DNA of 64,000 bases from Chamaea fasciata (lineage: Eukaryota > Chordata > Aves > Passeriformes > Sylviidae), in the NCBI GenBank assembly GCA_029207755.1, contig JARCOQ010000016.1:11065307-11129306 (forward strand), written 5' to 3'. The position numbers were made by a program, and so were the translations under genes. This document shows, one piece after another, positions 35,397 to 49,469 of this stretch. The notes below the pieces were generated by a model that did not search any database, was not told where the DNA came from, and worked only from the letters and a program-made list of their open reading frames with translations. The number at the start of each line of letters is the position of its first letter. Within the stretch, counting starts at the first letter, position 1.

Positions 35397-38300
35397 CATG
35401 GCTGTTGTAAAGGCTACGTGGTGAAAAGCCACCTGAGCCTGGTGGCTGAACACGACCATGGCTTATGGCACACCCCATTTTCCCCTTTACTGTGCTTCTC
35501 CAGGAATAAGGTGTCACAAGATGCACCCTGGAATGTGTGACAGCCCCAAAGCCTCCAGTGCACTGAGTTCATGCATTGGCTGTGCTGAACTGCTCGTGTT
35601 CCAGAGCTTGAGGATGTCTCTTGCCAAGCCTGTAGCATGTTAGCTATGTGAGCTCTGCATTTATTTTGTTATCAGACTCTTCTGTAGCTCCTGGGAGGGG
35701 GACTGTGCCACTCATGGCTGTCCTGGGCTCTTCCTGCAGGGTTAGCTGCTGCTGGAGGGTGAGCTGCTGTGTGATCCTCTGCTCTGCTGCTCCAGGCTGT
35801 GCTCGCTGTGAAAGACCAGGATATTCAGAGGACATGCTCTAGTAATTTTATTGGTTCTCTTCATCAGTTTTCAGCATCCATCTTTAACCTTAAAAATATA
35901 TTTATATTTCTGGTGACTGTAACAACTGCCTTTCCTTCTCTCAGTATCACTGACAGTAATAGTGTAAATCCACAGATGTATTTGCTTCCTTAGTGTATAA
36001 AAATGAGTTTCAATCCATAAAGAAAATTAGACTTTAAAACTGCTATTTTGGTGCTGGCCTTTTTTATTAGAGTGAGATACAAATCACAGAACTCTTAATT
36101 TTCTTTGTGCTGCTGCCCAGTTCCCTCTGTTCATGAATTAGCTGGCATTTCTCCTAGTCCACCATCAGTGTGCTGAGATGATGATAAACCTTACAGAAAA
36201 TTATTTTGGGAGTAGGAGTAGGTAGTCTGAATTTGTGAATTTTTAATTCCAGATATATCTCAGAACCATTTTGTCTTTCTGTGACAACATTCCTCTGGGA
36301 CAAACTGAGATTGCCTACAGGTTACTGCTATCAATTTGTGCTTCTTTCACTTACTTAACCTATTTTTCTGCTTCCTGGATTCAACCATTAAGCCATCCAG
36401 TCCTTCAAGGAACGATTCAAACTTCCTAACAGGTAAGTCATTGATATTCAAAGACTTGTATTTCCTGGGAGCAGCTGTTCTACCGGGCCTCTGCAATACC
36501 TATATGTATTATTTATTTCCAGTGTAAGGGTTAAGGAAGCGTCCCAAGCAGCAGAGGCCACACTGGCTGCTGGCTGCAAGCCACCACACAAACACCTCCC
36601 ATTTGTAACACCCCCACTCCAGTGTCTTTTGCACAGTAAAAACATTTAGCAATGAACACAGGCCACGAGGAGTTTATGTGAGTCACTGTCCAACACAATA
36701 AATGTCAAACGCGAGCATCTAGTAAACTGGAGGGGTTTTAAAATGTCACCAAAAGGGGTTTTGGGAAAAGAATCTCCATGAGTGCTAAAGTAAAGCAAGG
36801 TGACAGGTCTGGATGGGAGGATGTGGTCAACACTACGGCTCTGACAGCCAGTCTTCCTCCTTTTCACTGATATGAGCCTGTTTCATGTAATTTCCATGGT
36901 GAGTTTTCTGTGTGCAAACTCACAATTACTACAGTATGTGTGTAATTGGTTCTTCTGTTAGTCAATTGTGTGGCTAAATCATCTCTCCATAAATAAAGCA
37001 GGAAGAATCACACCCCATCAGTCTAGGAAAACAAATTAAAATAAGATATTCTACATGAAGTTTTGTAAAAAGGCTTAATTCCCTCAGTCTCAAGAGGACA
37101 CAGAGCGCTCTGTCAGCCTTGCTGTTGCTGGGTCTGGTCATCTCCTGCTCCCCTATGGTGCCAGCTGCTGTTCCCAAAGGGATCCTCCAATCCTGGGCAC
37201 TGTCAGAGGGGCTCCAGCAGTTCTTGCTTGGTGATAGGAAACCTGAGATTTGTTATTTTGTTAATTGATCCGCTTCACATTCTCTCTTTTGGAAATGGAA
37301 AGAAGTGGATTGAAAAAAAAACCGAGAAAGAAGGAGGAAGCTCCTTTGGGCAGGAACAGCCAGAGTGCTGATGAGCCAGAAGAACAGGAAGAACAATAGG
37401 CCTTTGTCCTTGTCACACTATTTTGTTTCCCTTGAAGTCTGATATCCCAAGAAACCACTCCCAAACCAGCCTTGGTTCCCTCCAGTTGCCCCATAAGATG
37501 TTTTCTGGTGGGAATTTCCAAAGTGCTCTGAACATTTAAGCTTTGAAAAGTTTTGGCTTCCCTGACAGTTACAAAATGTTGCAATTTTAATTTTTTTTTA
37601 CCAAAAAACTGATTTTTAACTAGAAATAAAAGTAATGAGCCTGAATTTTATGTAACAGAGAAAGAGGAGAAGGTGACTGTGGGAGCACAGGCATTGCACA
37701 AAGCACATGTGTTGGCACAGGTCTCCCTGTGCAGCTCCCTGGCAGTGCCCAGACCCACCAGAGGCAGAGAACCAAGGCTGGGCACACAATGCCCAAATGC
37801 ACAGATCCCTCCTGGAGCTGCACCCTGGCACAGCCCCTGAGTGCCTGCCTGGGCTGCCCATCCACACCAGGACTTCAGCCTGCTCTTGGAGATTCTCTTC
37901 CATTCAGGCCTGGGCTTCCACTTCTGCCTCCTTCCACCTCCACACTGAGATGTAGCTCCCCCTGCTCAGCCACCAATTCCCAAAATCACAGTTGTCTCTA
38001 CAAGTCCTCAAGAGTCAGCTGGAGTCCTTCCAGCTGTGACTCCTCCACGTTTCCTCGCTGCCCTGCTGCTGTGTAGATCTACTCCACTCCTCCGTCTCCT
38101 CCATTGGGGCAGAAGATTGAGGGTGTCCCATAGATTTCCAGGCAGCCAGTCCTCAAGATTTTGCCTGGCAGGATTCAAAAAGGGCTTGTCTGTGTACAAG
38201 CTCTCCACAACCAGACACATCAGATCAACAGTCTACCTGGCCTCTAGCCCCTGCCACGCTGCCCAGAACCTCTCCATCACTGCCACTGTCTGATGCTTAA

Positions 38301-41300
38301 CCAGGCTCCAGCATGCTTGGGCCAGAAGATTAAATCAGCAGTCTGAGGTCACAGCACCTTCAGCCTTGTTCCTCTCCAAGGCAGAGATATCTGATCCTCT
38401 GGGGAACCAGGTCCTAGATTGCCACTGTCAGCCCAATACACTGAAGCACATAACTCTAGCCTAGATTGGCATTAATACAGAGTTGCAGCAGCCCCAGTGC
38501 TGATTCACAAAAAGTTCTGCTTGTTTTGAGGGCAGTGACAAATGGCAAGGGGATGGGAAAGGTGAGCACAGTGGTGACGTCTTCAAACATATTGACTTTG
38601 GCAATGTAATATTTCTGGGACTATGTGACACTGCTATAAATTGTTATTCACACACACAGGAAATGAGGACATTGGACAGGAAAAAGTATCCTACTCCCTT
38701 GAAACCAGTGCCCAGCTGTTGGACTGAGAGATGGTCAGTAGCAAGTTGGAAGAACCTTTGAAAAACAACCTATTTAAACATGAAGTTGCTCTCACATTTG
38801 GACAACACTTCCTCTACTCTAAGTAATTTTCAGCTCTCAAATTGTAGGCTATAGAGAGGAAGAAATCAATTGCAGTAGATTTGCAGGTCTGCAAATGGCC
38901 ATGTGTGAAGTTATGCATAGGAATATCCTCTTTGGAAAGCTGTGTGAGCCTGAGGGCATCAGGGCTCATCCTCTTCTAGCTGTACCTGTGCTGGCTGAGG
39001 CATTGTCTGCCTTCCTCAGGTCCTGAGTGTCTGTGTAACCTGTGCAGGACTCCCTCCTACTATTTTAAACCCCTTAAGGCACAGGCTTCCACCTTTTTCC
39101 TGGAAAGGTGTGTCCATGATTTAGTACCTAGCACTAATAAGGCATTTTTCATGTACTCACTGTAAAGTCTTTGAAAATATTCTTTCTCCTCTCTTACCTT
39201 TACTCGAATTCCCAGAACCAATAATAGCTCTTTTTTATTTTGTACCTGTGTAAATCTGAAATATTCCATCAAATAAGCCATTTCTGAATTAATATATGCA
39301 TGGTTTTTCCTAGCTGTAGGTTTGTACTCTAATTCCGGTTAAGCATTAGTGCTGTGAATGCCTAGTGAGATCTTACAGTGTACTAGCAACACCCAAACAG
39401 CATTGACTGTGGAATATCAACTCCTTAAAAAAAAAAGGTTACTGTTGGAGGAGAACATTCAGATCCTCATTTCAGTGAAGATTCTCAGTTCTATATCTTG
39501 ACTTCTCAGAATGATATAAACACAAGCCTTTATAACCCAGAGAGGTACAAGTGCCAAGCACAAACTCATGGTCGCCACAACAGGATTGGCTGCTCCATGC
39601 AGCTCCCAGTCTGAGCAGGACTCGATGTTTTACCAGAGAAATAAATCAGAGGGCAAAAAATAAAAGAGGATAAGAGTGGGAAGGAAGTCTCACAGAACAA
39701 TACAGAAGTTACAAAATCAATATCTATCAGACTCTCCTGTTAAAGGACAGGAGTGAAGAGTCTCTTCAGAGAACTCAGCTCTAGTGAGCGGCTGCCCTCT
39801 CTAGAGGGCTGTCTGGGCTCTTAGCCCTGGAGTAGCAGGAGGTGACCAAAAAGAAGATACAACTCTGAGAAAAACCATGTCAGGATGGAATTATTGGGAG
39901 AAAGGGATGGATACAGAAAGCAAGCCATATTTGAAACAAAAGGTGCGGTAAATCAGAGAGATTTCCATCATAGCATTGCATTCTCTGAAAGATGTATGCA
40001 AGGTTACAGCAAAAGCAACTCAGAGCTAAGGAATATTATCCTGAAACAGATGAAATTTCTACTGGCTTGAGAGCCTGATTTATATAATATCAGAAACAAA
40101 TTCCACAGCACTGGATGACTAAAATAGGATTTCTTGCTGTAGACCAAATCTAAAGCATAATGGTTTTGTGGAGCCATGGAGAAAGTCTACACAGCGCACC
40201 TGCAGTGGCCTTTACAACTTTACCTCTGGTTGCTAACAAAAATTTAGACTAGGGCTTCATTATAAGATTCAGGGTAAAAATGGCAAAGTGTTTCAAGTCT
40301 CCTCTTTGCAGGGAGATGAGTTCCAATGTTCCTTTTTGCAGGGAGACCTCTCAGATGAGTTCTCTGCAGCACTTTACCATTTAAAATCTGAAAGATGATA
40401 AAGAAGTGACTGATGCACTTTGAGGTCAGCAAAAAAGTATTTAAGAAACCAGACAATGATTGGATCCAAGGAAGTCAGCAATAGCAGACCCTCATAAAGA
40501 CCCTAGAACAGACCTTTTTGTCGGAGGTTTCAAAAATACCCATTGCCATATGAACTCACAACAAAGTCTTAAGAGTCTGCCTTGGAGTAATTCAGTTCGG
40601 GTAGAAGTTGTTGGCATTTTTACATCAAGGAGCCAGACTGCTTGGATGCATTGCTTCCCACATGTATTGGGGAAGGTCAGTGCCCTAACTTGGTGCTATG
40701 ATGGGCTAAGTCACCTAGGAATCATCAAATGAAAGCACCAGCCCCTCTTCACTTGCAGCTGTAAGTCTTCCCAAGTTTGAAATCCAGCTGATCATCACTC
40801 AAAAATCTTCTCCTCATTTTCAAAGGGCAGAGGCAAAAGATTTGTCTTTGATAGAAAGCTGACAAGAACTTTAAATATTCCAGCCTCCTGGGGCTTGGGC
40901 TATGCTGAAAGATGGCTTTTGCTCCTTCATCTTCTGCTGTGGAGGATCCCTGAGACCGATTTCCTTGAAGCTACTCAGAAGCATAAAATCCTATTAATAA
41001 ATAAGAATCCCTGTCCCTTGCTGTGACCGGTGCATTCAGATGATTCTGTGAGTTAACCCTTGGCAGAAACATCCAGTATATATCTAAAACTGCTCCAAAT
41101 ATCTTCCTCTGACCCTCTCCACAAGTTTTCTCCATAGAATCAAGTGTGTCTTTGTTTTTATTGTTAAAACCCAAGCTCAATCAAAATGTAGCCCGAGTGA
41201 AAGGCCAATTCACTCCTACTCCAGTGGCCATAGGAGGGGTTGCCCAGAAAGCACGGTGTGCTGAAACAGTGCTGCCTGCTCTAAGCTGGGATGTCAGCAC

Positions 41301-44300
41301 TAGCTGAGTGTCTCCTATCCAGACAACAAACCAGCTTGATTAAATACAGTTAATATTCATGGCTAAATATTGAGGAGAAATAAAGGTAGTTAGATGCCAC
41401 ACTTGGCTTTGACTTCATCACTGTGGAAATGTTAATTCATGCCCTCATCTTGCTTCCCACACTATTGTCAGTTCTCCTTCTTTGTTCTTAAAAGTCCAGC
41501 TTCCCAAACTCCTCTGAATGTAAACTGCCACTGACAATAGGAAGAAGTGCAATTATGTGATTCCACCAGCAAACAACTCCAGTTTCAGTTCCATTTCAGA
41601 ATCCCAGTTAAATTAATCCTTCCTATTTTCAAGTCTTCAAATGCAATTGCCTGAAGGAGCCTTCCAGATGCTTATCTCTGTGCTCCAAGCCCTGCTCTAT
41701 TACTCTAAATGGTATCTTCCTCCTCTCTGCAACAAGCTGCAAAATCCAGGCATTTCTGGGGTGAGAAACTCCTCCTCCTCAAAAAACACATCAAGAGCAG
41801 TTTTTAGCAATTAACACTCAGTTTCTGCTCAAATGTCTGTAGCATTTACCTCTGAAAATTACCTTAAGGAGGAGGAGGCAAAAAAATCTCATTTGTTTCT
41901 CAAGACCTTTGCAACAAAAGACTAAAGATAGCTTTTTTAATTCTGTCCTGGTTTTTTGGCTTACACTTTGACATCCCCAGCTTTGCTGGCTGGCAGATAG
42001 CATAGGAAAAACGGGAGGGTCACAATGGCAATAAGGCTGATATCTGAACAATCTAAGGGCAGGGGGTTCTAATCAAACTACCTCTTCCTCCTACTGAACT
42101 CTAATTGTTAATAATAGGAGAGGACTTACTCTGGGCTAAATTCAGCAGTCACATCTTTGTCAAAAGCCAAAGGGCTTTTACTTCATGAGTTTCTTGGAGG
42201 AATTGTGAAGCTTCATAATTCTGATTTTTTTTTAAAGGAAAAATACTTTTGTTCATTTTACTGGGAATTTCTGACCTGAAATAAAAACTGGAGACACTGA
42301 AGGACACTGGATTGCTTCTTGGATCTTCTTGCCCAGAGGTCCCCGCAGGATCAGGGCTCTCATTTGAAAGTGATAGAGACTTCTGTCTTCTAGGACCTAG
42401 TTCTATTCACTTCAAAGCAAAAGGTGTGTCTTCCCAAGCCTATCTTTTAAAAGTTTCTCTCTGCTACTGGTTTCACTTCTATTTTATTCTCTCTCTAGGA
42501 CCTTTTCTCTGCCACTTAACAAAAATGGATTAATTCAGACAATGCTGTGCCACTCATATGAAGTAAAAATGCCAACTACAGATGTCACTTTCCTTGTTCA
42601 TTTAGTCATTCTGTGAATAGATTTTGTGAGCTTTGCTTGTGAAAGAGTTTACAAGAATAATCTTCAATACCGGAATCTGATCCATCCGTGCAGACTCCAC
42701 TGACTTCATTGGGTCTGCTGGGGCTGATCAAATTGCAGGATCAGTTCCTACATTTGTCCTGAACTCTGCCAGGTTGTAAATAACACATTGGAAAAGAAAT
42801 CAAATCCATCTCTTAGTATACAACAGATTATTCTAATATGACAGATACAGATTGGATGTAGCCATGGCATCCCCTGGTTACGCTGTCCTTGCCCTGCTTT
42901 CAGTTTGTTAAACTGTCGGGATGAAGTGAAGGCCAGGGTGAAGAACCAGTGTCAGAGAGAAGCTCATCATCAATGTGGAATCTTGAAAGTAGGAAGGGAT
43001 TTGTGAAGGCAGGTTTTCCTTTGAGGAAGAAGGCACAGGAAGAAGATAAGGAAATTGCTGGAGTTAGATGGCAGGGGGAGTCTCAGGCTGATGCCTGGGC
43101 TGCCATCAGCTTCACAGTACACAAAAGCTAAACTGAGCATCCAGGCTGGGATGTGACATGCAGTCAGGCAAAGGGAGGTGATTTCAGAGAGGAGAAATGA
43201 CTCGAATTTCAAACCCTCAGATTTTTCATGTTTTATTTCATATTCATTTTCACTTTAACATAGTAGTTTCCTTAATAGTTTGTTTGCCTAGCAGCACTAA
43301 CAGCTGGCAGAGAAAAAAAAAAAAGTGTTTTGTTTAGCAGACACAGTACCTGCCTATCTCTCTGTTCCTTTCCTGCACTCAAAGCAGAGAAACACATTTG
43401 TGGACACACAACTAATGCTTCTAGTTAGCAAGGCCAACTTAAATGTGTGCTGTGGTCTTTAGGGTCAGCCATTTGGTGCTTTGCAGAGCACGTGACACAG
43501 GTGTGACAAAGACAAGAACTGAAGTACCATTTCCTAAGTCTCAGAGTGGTACCTTAACTGGAAAGTTTTTGTTCTTGTTTTGTTCAAGAACTCTCTGGGC
43601 AAAATGCACAGAAATTCTTTGGTATTCTCAGTTGAATAGAAAAGTGGCCAAATGCCATTACAGGTGATCCTTGCTTTTGATGGCAAAAATCAGGAAAATT
43701 AAAAATGAAACAATTTTTAGCAGCAGGGTGATAAATTGCTATGTCAAATGAAGAATTCACCTCATTTTCATCCCACTGCTCTATGCCACCTCTGTTGGGG
43801 TGTGTGATACAGGGATGGACAGAACATACAAACCATTAGTTTTTCTGAAAAGGCCACTAACTCACTTTAATAAACACCCAGCTCACATTCTGGACTGGTA
43901 AAGTACCTTCCCTTCCCTTTTTACTTTGGATGTCTATCGCTGTAATACTTGACTTTATACTTTACAGTGTCCAATAAAATATGATGAGAGAAAAGAATCA
44001 TTGGACTTTTCAAACAGAGACTGATCACCACCTACCAGTTTAGGTGTAAACACTCAAGTTTTCAGCAAAACAGTCCTGGTTTTATTGTGAAAATTAAAGT
44101 TTATCAATTATTATTTTTTTTTAATAGTTATGACATTAGATGTCTCAACTGCCTGTAAAAGCCATATGAAGATTTTGGCTTTGAAAAACTGTTATAAAAT
44201 ATACTTTAAATCATGTAAATCTTTGAATTATGGTGTACTCAGTTGTAATGGGTTCACCACATTTTATTACTGAGGAATAAGGATTTATATCTCTCCTTAA

Positions 44301-44520
44301 AATATAATGTTTGTGTGATTAAAGAGAAACCATCAAACCAAAGATCTCTGTATTGAGAATATCCTTGAAAAATGTTGCAATTATGTATTTTACTCTAGTT
44401 TTCTGAGGAAACAAAGCTTAGGGTATTGGACTGTCGGCCTGTCCATCAGTCTCAAGAAAAACCCCCAATCAGTGAAGGGGTGGGAAATACATGCATACTT
44501 TGTGGAAATTGCCGGCACAT
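35397..44520. other. Intergenic, no gene seen
   Basis: About 9 kb of mainly AT-rich DNA without a recognisable gene or RNA. A short local repeat of TTTGCAGGGAGA occurs near 40303-40350. Only small unrelated open frames are present. Confidence 0.7.
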
Positions 44521-44522
44521 TA

Positions 44523-44590
44523 AAGAACCATGGAATTATTGCAGCTTGGAGGGACTTTCAGAGGTCATTGAGTCCAGCCCTTGCTCAGAG
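44523..44590 (-). mobile_element. CR1-like LINE fragment (3' end, antisense)
   Basis: The stretch from about ACCATGGAATT through GCTTGGAGGGACTTTCAGAG to GTCATTGAGTCCAGCCC follows the familiar layout of the antisense 3' end of avian CR1 (hit as ..ATGGAAT..TTGGAAGGGACCTTAAAGATCAT..AGTCCAACCC). It is about 70 bp, diverged and truncated, with no coding capacity. CR1 is the dominant LINE of birds and other reptiles, so this supports an avian origin. Recognition is from memory of the consensus. Confidence 0.65.
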
Positions 44591-47500
44591 AAAGACTGGG
44601 GTTATTTGGAGCCATTTACCACTGGAAAGAAAAGCCATAAAAGTCTGAGGTTATTGCAGGATATTGAGTGTTACGAAACGTAGAAAATACGTTTACAGGG
44701 CATGAAACTTCATCCATCTCACTACTTGTGGAACAAGTTGCTATAGCTAAATACATACATTGCAATCAAACAAATAACCTAGTTCCCTCAGCTCATTTTG
44801 AACCTTTAACAACATTTTATGGCTTTTGTCTGTTGGCTTCCTGTCTCACCTGCTGCAGGAGGCTTGTGATTGTTTCTTTCCCCACCCTCAGTTTGAAGGT
44901 GTTTGCAAGAGCCACTGATTACCTGATTCAGCTGGAAGGTCTCTGGTTTGCAATTATGTTTATCTAGAGCACCTGGGACAATGGATATGACTCTCTGGGT
45001 CCCTAAATGAAGGTCCCTTTCACTCTTTCCAGCTACAAAGCAACCCAGCCAGCGCAGGCAACGGGGCAAAGCATTAGAACGACCATGAACAACAGAATAG
45101 GAGGCTTCTGGCCACTGTGAGAACTGTAATAGCAAGTGTCTGATTGTGCATATGTGAGATGGAGGAGAAAAACAATGAGAGACCAGAAGAGGCTGCCTGA
45201 GTGGGGCACACTCAGTGTCTTGAGTGTGTGTCAGAGCCTGCTGGCACAGAGGCACGTCTGCATTAATGGATATTCACCCACAAACACAACAGAATAGGCT
45301 GCACAAGCAGCAACCCCAGTTCTGCTGGTTTAATGCATCTGTATTAAGGGTGTGTGCTGGTGTAACTGCCCTTGTGTCATTAAACGGCCATTCATCCTCT
45401 TAATTATAGACACAGCCACCTACACACATTATGGAGCACCATCCGTGGTGCTGGAAATGACTCCTCACTGGCCGGGAGAGGCCATCCCTGGGCTGAACCA
45501 GGGCAGCAAATGGAGCCAAGTGGGAAGCAAGGTTTCCTGCAGCACGGAGGAAATAAGCAGGCTGGCAGAAACACGCCTGGTCTGGCTGATTCTGCCACGG
45601 GGCACAGGATGGGCTGAGCACCCTCCTCCTCTCCTTCAGTTTTCTGCAGTTCCCTCCCACAGTTTTCCAAGCGGTGGCCATCAGGCCCTGCTGAAGATGG
45701 GGGGACCACGGAGCAGGGCGGGATGAACCCCTCGGCTCTGCCACGGTCAGGATCTCTCTCCTGGAGGGCAGAGGCACAGGGAGACAAGGGGCTCTCTTCG
45801 GTTCCCCAAGGCTCAGCCTGGAGCACAAACACGGTCTTGGGAGTGTTTTAAAAATAAACAGCCTGACTTGGATTTATTTTTACATTTCAGGGAGGCTGAG
45901 GAGCAGGTCAGCCTCTCAAAACAAAGCCCATTCCTTCAATGGCATTTTAAAGACGATAGCACCTCTTTAACTCCATCTCATTAGGATGACTAATGTGGAG
46001 GGAATGTGGCGAGGCTGCAGCCAGTCCCGGCCCTATTGACCACACGGGGGGATCCCCTTTGCCTGCTGATACGTGGCCGGGACCTGGGAGGTGAAATCCC
46101 GTGCTCAGGTGCAGCTTCACCAGATTGCCCTGTGGGCAAGAGACCCAGAGGGAGGGTTGGGACACGGGATGGAGGCCTGACTTTAGCGAAGATTCTGTCA
46201 GTGGGTGTAAGAAATGAAAGGAAGGAGTGAAAAAGCAAGGACAAGAACGAAAGGAGTGGATACTTAGACTCTATTCACAATGTTCCTGCTAATGGTATTT
46301 ACTTTAGTTTTTTGTAAATATCAGCAACCCATGCCAGAGATTTGCCCAACTTTCCTGCACAAGGAATTTACCATCAGAACTACAGTGGATGGGAGTCGCA
46401 GGAGGATGTGATGTGCAGCGCAGAAACAGATTTGTAAGAAAACAGGAGGCATTTATGGATCAGTTGGATGAGTAAGCGATTTGGAATCAGTGCTGGAATG
46501 GAGGCAATGGGAAGTGCTGGCAGCAGTGACAAGGCCAGGTGGTTATACAAAGGTGACCGTCCTTTCCTTTAAAGGACAGAGCCTTTGTGTCTTGTGCTGG
46601 AGAGCAGAAAATTTCAGGAGGGAGTGGCAAAGGGTCAGGAATATTCAAGAGACGTATTATTCACATAGTTAGGATAAAGTGTTAGCACATGTTGAGATCT
46701 AGACTTCACCTTAGGCTCAACAGTTAATAAGATTTTCTATTTCCTGCTCAGGAACAATCAAATCACACTGCTACAATCATCGGCTGATGGTATAAAATGC
46801 CTCCTATTTAATTATTTCATAAATGCATTTGACATTGCTACATACCCATACTTAAAATTTATTCCCTCTTAAATATAAATGCTTGAATCAATTCCAAATA
46901 GATTTTTGCTGCTTTTTGCACAATGTAAACAACACATTTTAATATGTCTTTTCAAAACATTTTAAGGTACTTTAGACCTTATTGTAGCTGGACTTTCAGA
47001 AGATAAAGTTGACTTAAATTAAGAATATACAATCAAGTGCTGGATTTTGATAAGCTGCCTTCACGAACTGATGATGCATTGTTCCCACATGCAGTTAATG
47101 ACAGGAAAATTCCTGCCTATCTCTTCAATACTACCTTTAACACTTTTCCACGGTACAGATGAATTTTGCACAATTTTTAGCACCCTAAAACAGTAGGAAT
47201 TTTGGAACGTTATCTCAACAATTTTGGAAAATCATCTACCTTAAAATGAACTGAAGCTCAGAGAAGTTTTTGCACACAAAATCATGTTTTTAAGGCTTAT
47301 GATAACATGAGCCTACAGTTAATTTTAGGGACTCGTTCTTTGCAGTAGTGAAATTGTTTTCCTCAGTTGTTGCTTGCCCACAAGCCCAGTGTCCGTGGCT
47401 GAAGAATCAGGTAATAACCCGTAGCCACCTTCTTGTGACATACTGGTTCATCCTGTATGGGGGATCACTGGGAAGGGAGGATGGAGGGATGAGTTTAAAC

Positions 47501-48480
47501 CTGTGTATGATTTAGGAGGTTGGAATGGAAGTCGTTAGGAAAGAGTAATTGTTCTGGGAGGTAATTATAGGGAAAGACTGGGAAAGGGGAACTCAAAGTT
47601 TAGGACATGAGGAGACTAAAGATGTGTGCATCAATCTCTGTCTGAACCTCTGCCTAATCTCCCTCTTTTGCTGAGACACTGTTAACCCAGATTTGGCAGA
47701 TTTGTCATGTTTTTGCCTGGGTCAATAGCAACAAATAATTTCCAGATTTGTAATTAATTTTTCTTTAAAAAAACTTTTAAAAATTCAGAGGAACAGCAGG
47801 GAAAGTCAGAATATACATTCTGAGAGGCAAGCTAGCAAATTAAGTGCTTGTAAAACCTGATCCCCCCACTACAATCCTCATCTTCACTTATTTTTCCATT
47901 TTCTAGACCTGGAATTTACTTCTTAAGGGAGGGTTTCACACACCACACCTGGAAATTATTCTCCTGCCCTGTCTACCCCTGTAGACTCCTGTGCTGCTGA
48001 GAAGCCAGACACATTGAATTTTCCCCTCAGATTGGTTTTGCTTTGCTCATTTTATAAACCAGAAAAACAAATAATTTTAAAAATTGATTTATCTACCTGC
48101 AGGCAGACTAGCACTGTCTGCACAGGCACATTTTCAGTCCCTTCAGGAGGCCGAATTTTGCATGTTCTGAGTCCTTCCCCTTGGAGACTATCCTACTGCC
48201 TGTTTCCCAAGATCCTGAAGTAAACACGGGACTGTTTAATCGAACTCTCCACGGCCTTCCAACTACACTTTCACCCTTAAATGATGCAGCTTCCTTCATT
48301 GCTCTATCTAACCGCAGCCTGGGCCAGTCAGGTATTATCTATTCATCTGCACCCCTGCCTTCTCCATCCATCCCGGGAAAACAGATAGGTCTCTTCCCAG
48401 GGAGCGACCACATTCTGCAGCCAAGGCTCGTGACAAAACAGTGGCACGAGGGCGAGGGACAGACTTGTTTACAGCAGATT
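44591..48480. other. Intergenic, upstream of USP7
   Basis: About 3.9 kb of mostly AT-rich DNA with a moderate-GC section around 45.4-46.2 kb. No gene was recognised. Overlapping minus-strand open frames of 142 codons near 45.4-45.8 kb occupy different frames of the same GC-richer stretch and look like chance. Confidence 0.65.
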
Positions 48481-49074
48481 CTTCTCTTTCCACTCATGAC
48501 ACAGATCCGTCCTTTCCCCGCCCGTCCACGCCGCCCAAGAGGCAGCGGGTGCCTGCGAGGGCCGGGCCGAGCCCCGCGCAAGGCCCACCTCGGGCACGGC
48601 CCCGCCAGAGCCCCCGGCCCGGCCGAGCCCGGCTCCGGGTGCAGCCCGTGCGGGGCAGGCTCCGCCGTGAGCCCCCGCACAGCCGCGGGCCCGGGCGCAA
48701 GGCGCCCACGGGGCCGCTCCGGGGCCGGGCCCGAGCCCCGCGGGTCCCGCGCGAGGCGGCCGGTGCGCGGCCGTGCGGGGCTCCCTCCGCCCCCCGCCCG
48801 GGCCCGCACGGCGAGCGCAGGGCGCGGCCCCCGCCGCCCAGAGCCGGGGCGAGCAGCGGGCTCGGGTCTCGGCCGCAGCGGGCAGCGCAGAGCCGCGGCC
48901 TCGGCGCTCCGCACGCAGGTGCCGGCGGCCCTGCGGGGAGGCCGCGGCGGCGGCGCCGGCCGGCCCCTGTCCCCGCCCCTCCGGCCTCCTGGGGCGGCGG
49001 CGGCGGCCGCGGCGCTGTTCCCCTCCCTCTCTCGCTCGCTCCCTCCCTCCCCGGCTGCGGGGCTGTTCCCCCTC

Positions 49075-49086
49075 ATGCGGATGTGA
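49075..49086 (+). other. Minimal uORF upstream of USP7
   Basis: ATG-CGG-ATG-TGA: two ATGs in one frame closed at once by TGA. It is in the leader only if transcription starts upstream of 49075. Very short uORFs of this kind can restrain translation of the main frame. Confidence 0.25.
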
Positions 49087-49106
49087 CATTTCACGGCGTT
49101 ACCGCA

Positions 49107-49118
49107 GCCGCCATTTTG
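49107..49118 (-). promoter_or_regulatory. YY1-type motif at USP7 promoter
   Basis: GCCGCCATTTTG reads CAAAATGGCGGC on the minus strand, a full YY1 consensus. It lies 569 bp before the USP7 ATG, near the point where transcription plausibly begins. It shares its core with the three motifs in HAPSTR1 intron 1. Confidence 0.6.
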
Positions 49119-49237
49119 AGGCACAGAGCGCTGGCGGCGGCGGAGCGGCAGCAGCGCGCCGGGGCTCGGGCGACGGGGGCGGCCCGCGGGCCGGGAGCGG
49201 CGAGCCGGGCGTCGGCCAGCGGCGGTGCCGGGGCGCC

Positions 49238-49265
49238 GGGGGGGGGCGGGAGGGCACGGCAGGGG
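49238..49265 (+). other. Potential G-quadruplex before USP7 ATG
   Basis: Four runs of three or more G (G-run 49238-49246, then GGG, GGG and GGGG) are separated by loops of 1, 1 and 7 bases, fitting the usual G-quadruplex pattern. It lies about 420 bp upstream of the ATG on the coding strand, so it would be in the leader of a longer transcript or in the promoter. Confidence 0.5.
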
Positions 49266-49464
49266 CCCCGCGGCGCCTCCCCGACTTCGCAGCGCCGCGG
49301 ACACCTCGCCGGGGGAAGGGGAAGCGCCGGGCGCCGCCGGGCCCTGACTCCGGGTCTCCCGTCCCCCCCTCCCGGTCCCCTCCCCTCCGGCCCCCGGGGA
49401 AGCCGCCGCCCCCGGCCGGTCCCTCCTCCCAGCCCCTTTTCCCCGACCGGGTGCCGCCGCCGAG

Positions 49465-49469
49465 ATTGG
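49465..49469 (+). promoter_or_regulatory. Inverted CCAAT box near USP7
   Basis: ATTGG, the reverse of CCAAT, in the context CGAGATTGGGCGAAT, about 220 bp before the USP7 ATG. It could bind NF-Y if the main start lies downstream. The start site itself is not determinable here. Confidence 0.35.

Noticed and set aside
45400..45832. Two overlapping 142-codon minus-strand frames
   Set aside because: They occupy different frames of the same moderate-GC stretch, so at most one could be real, and neither resembles a known protein.
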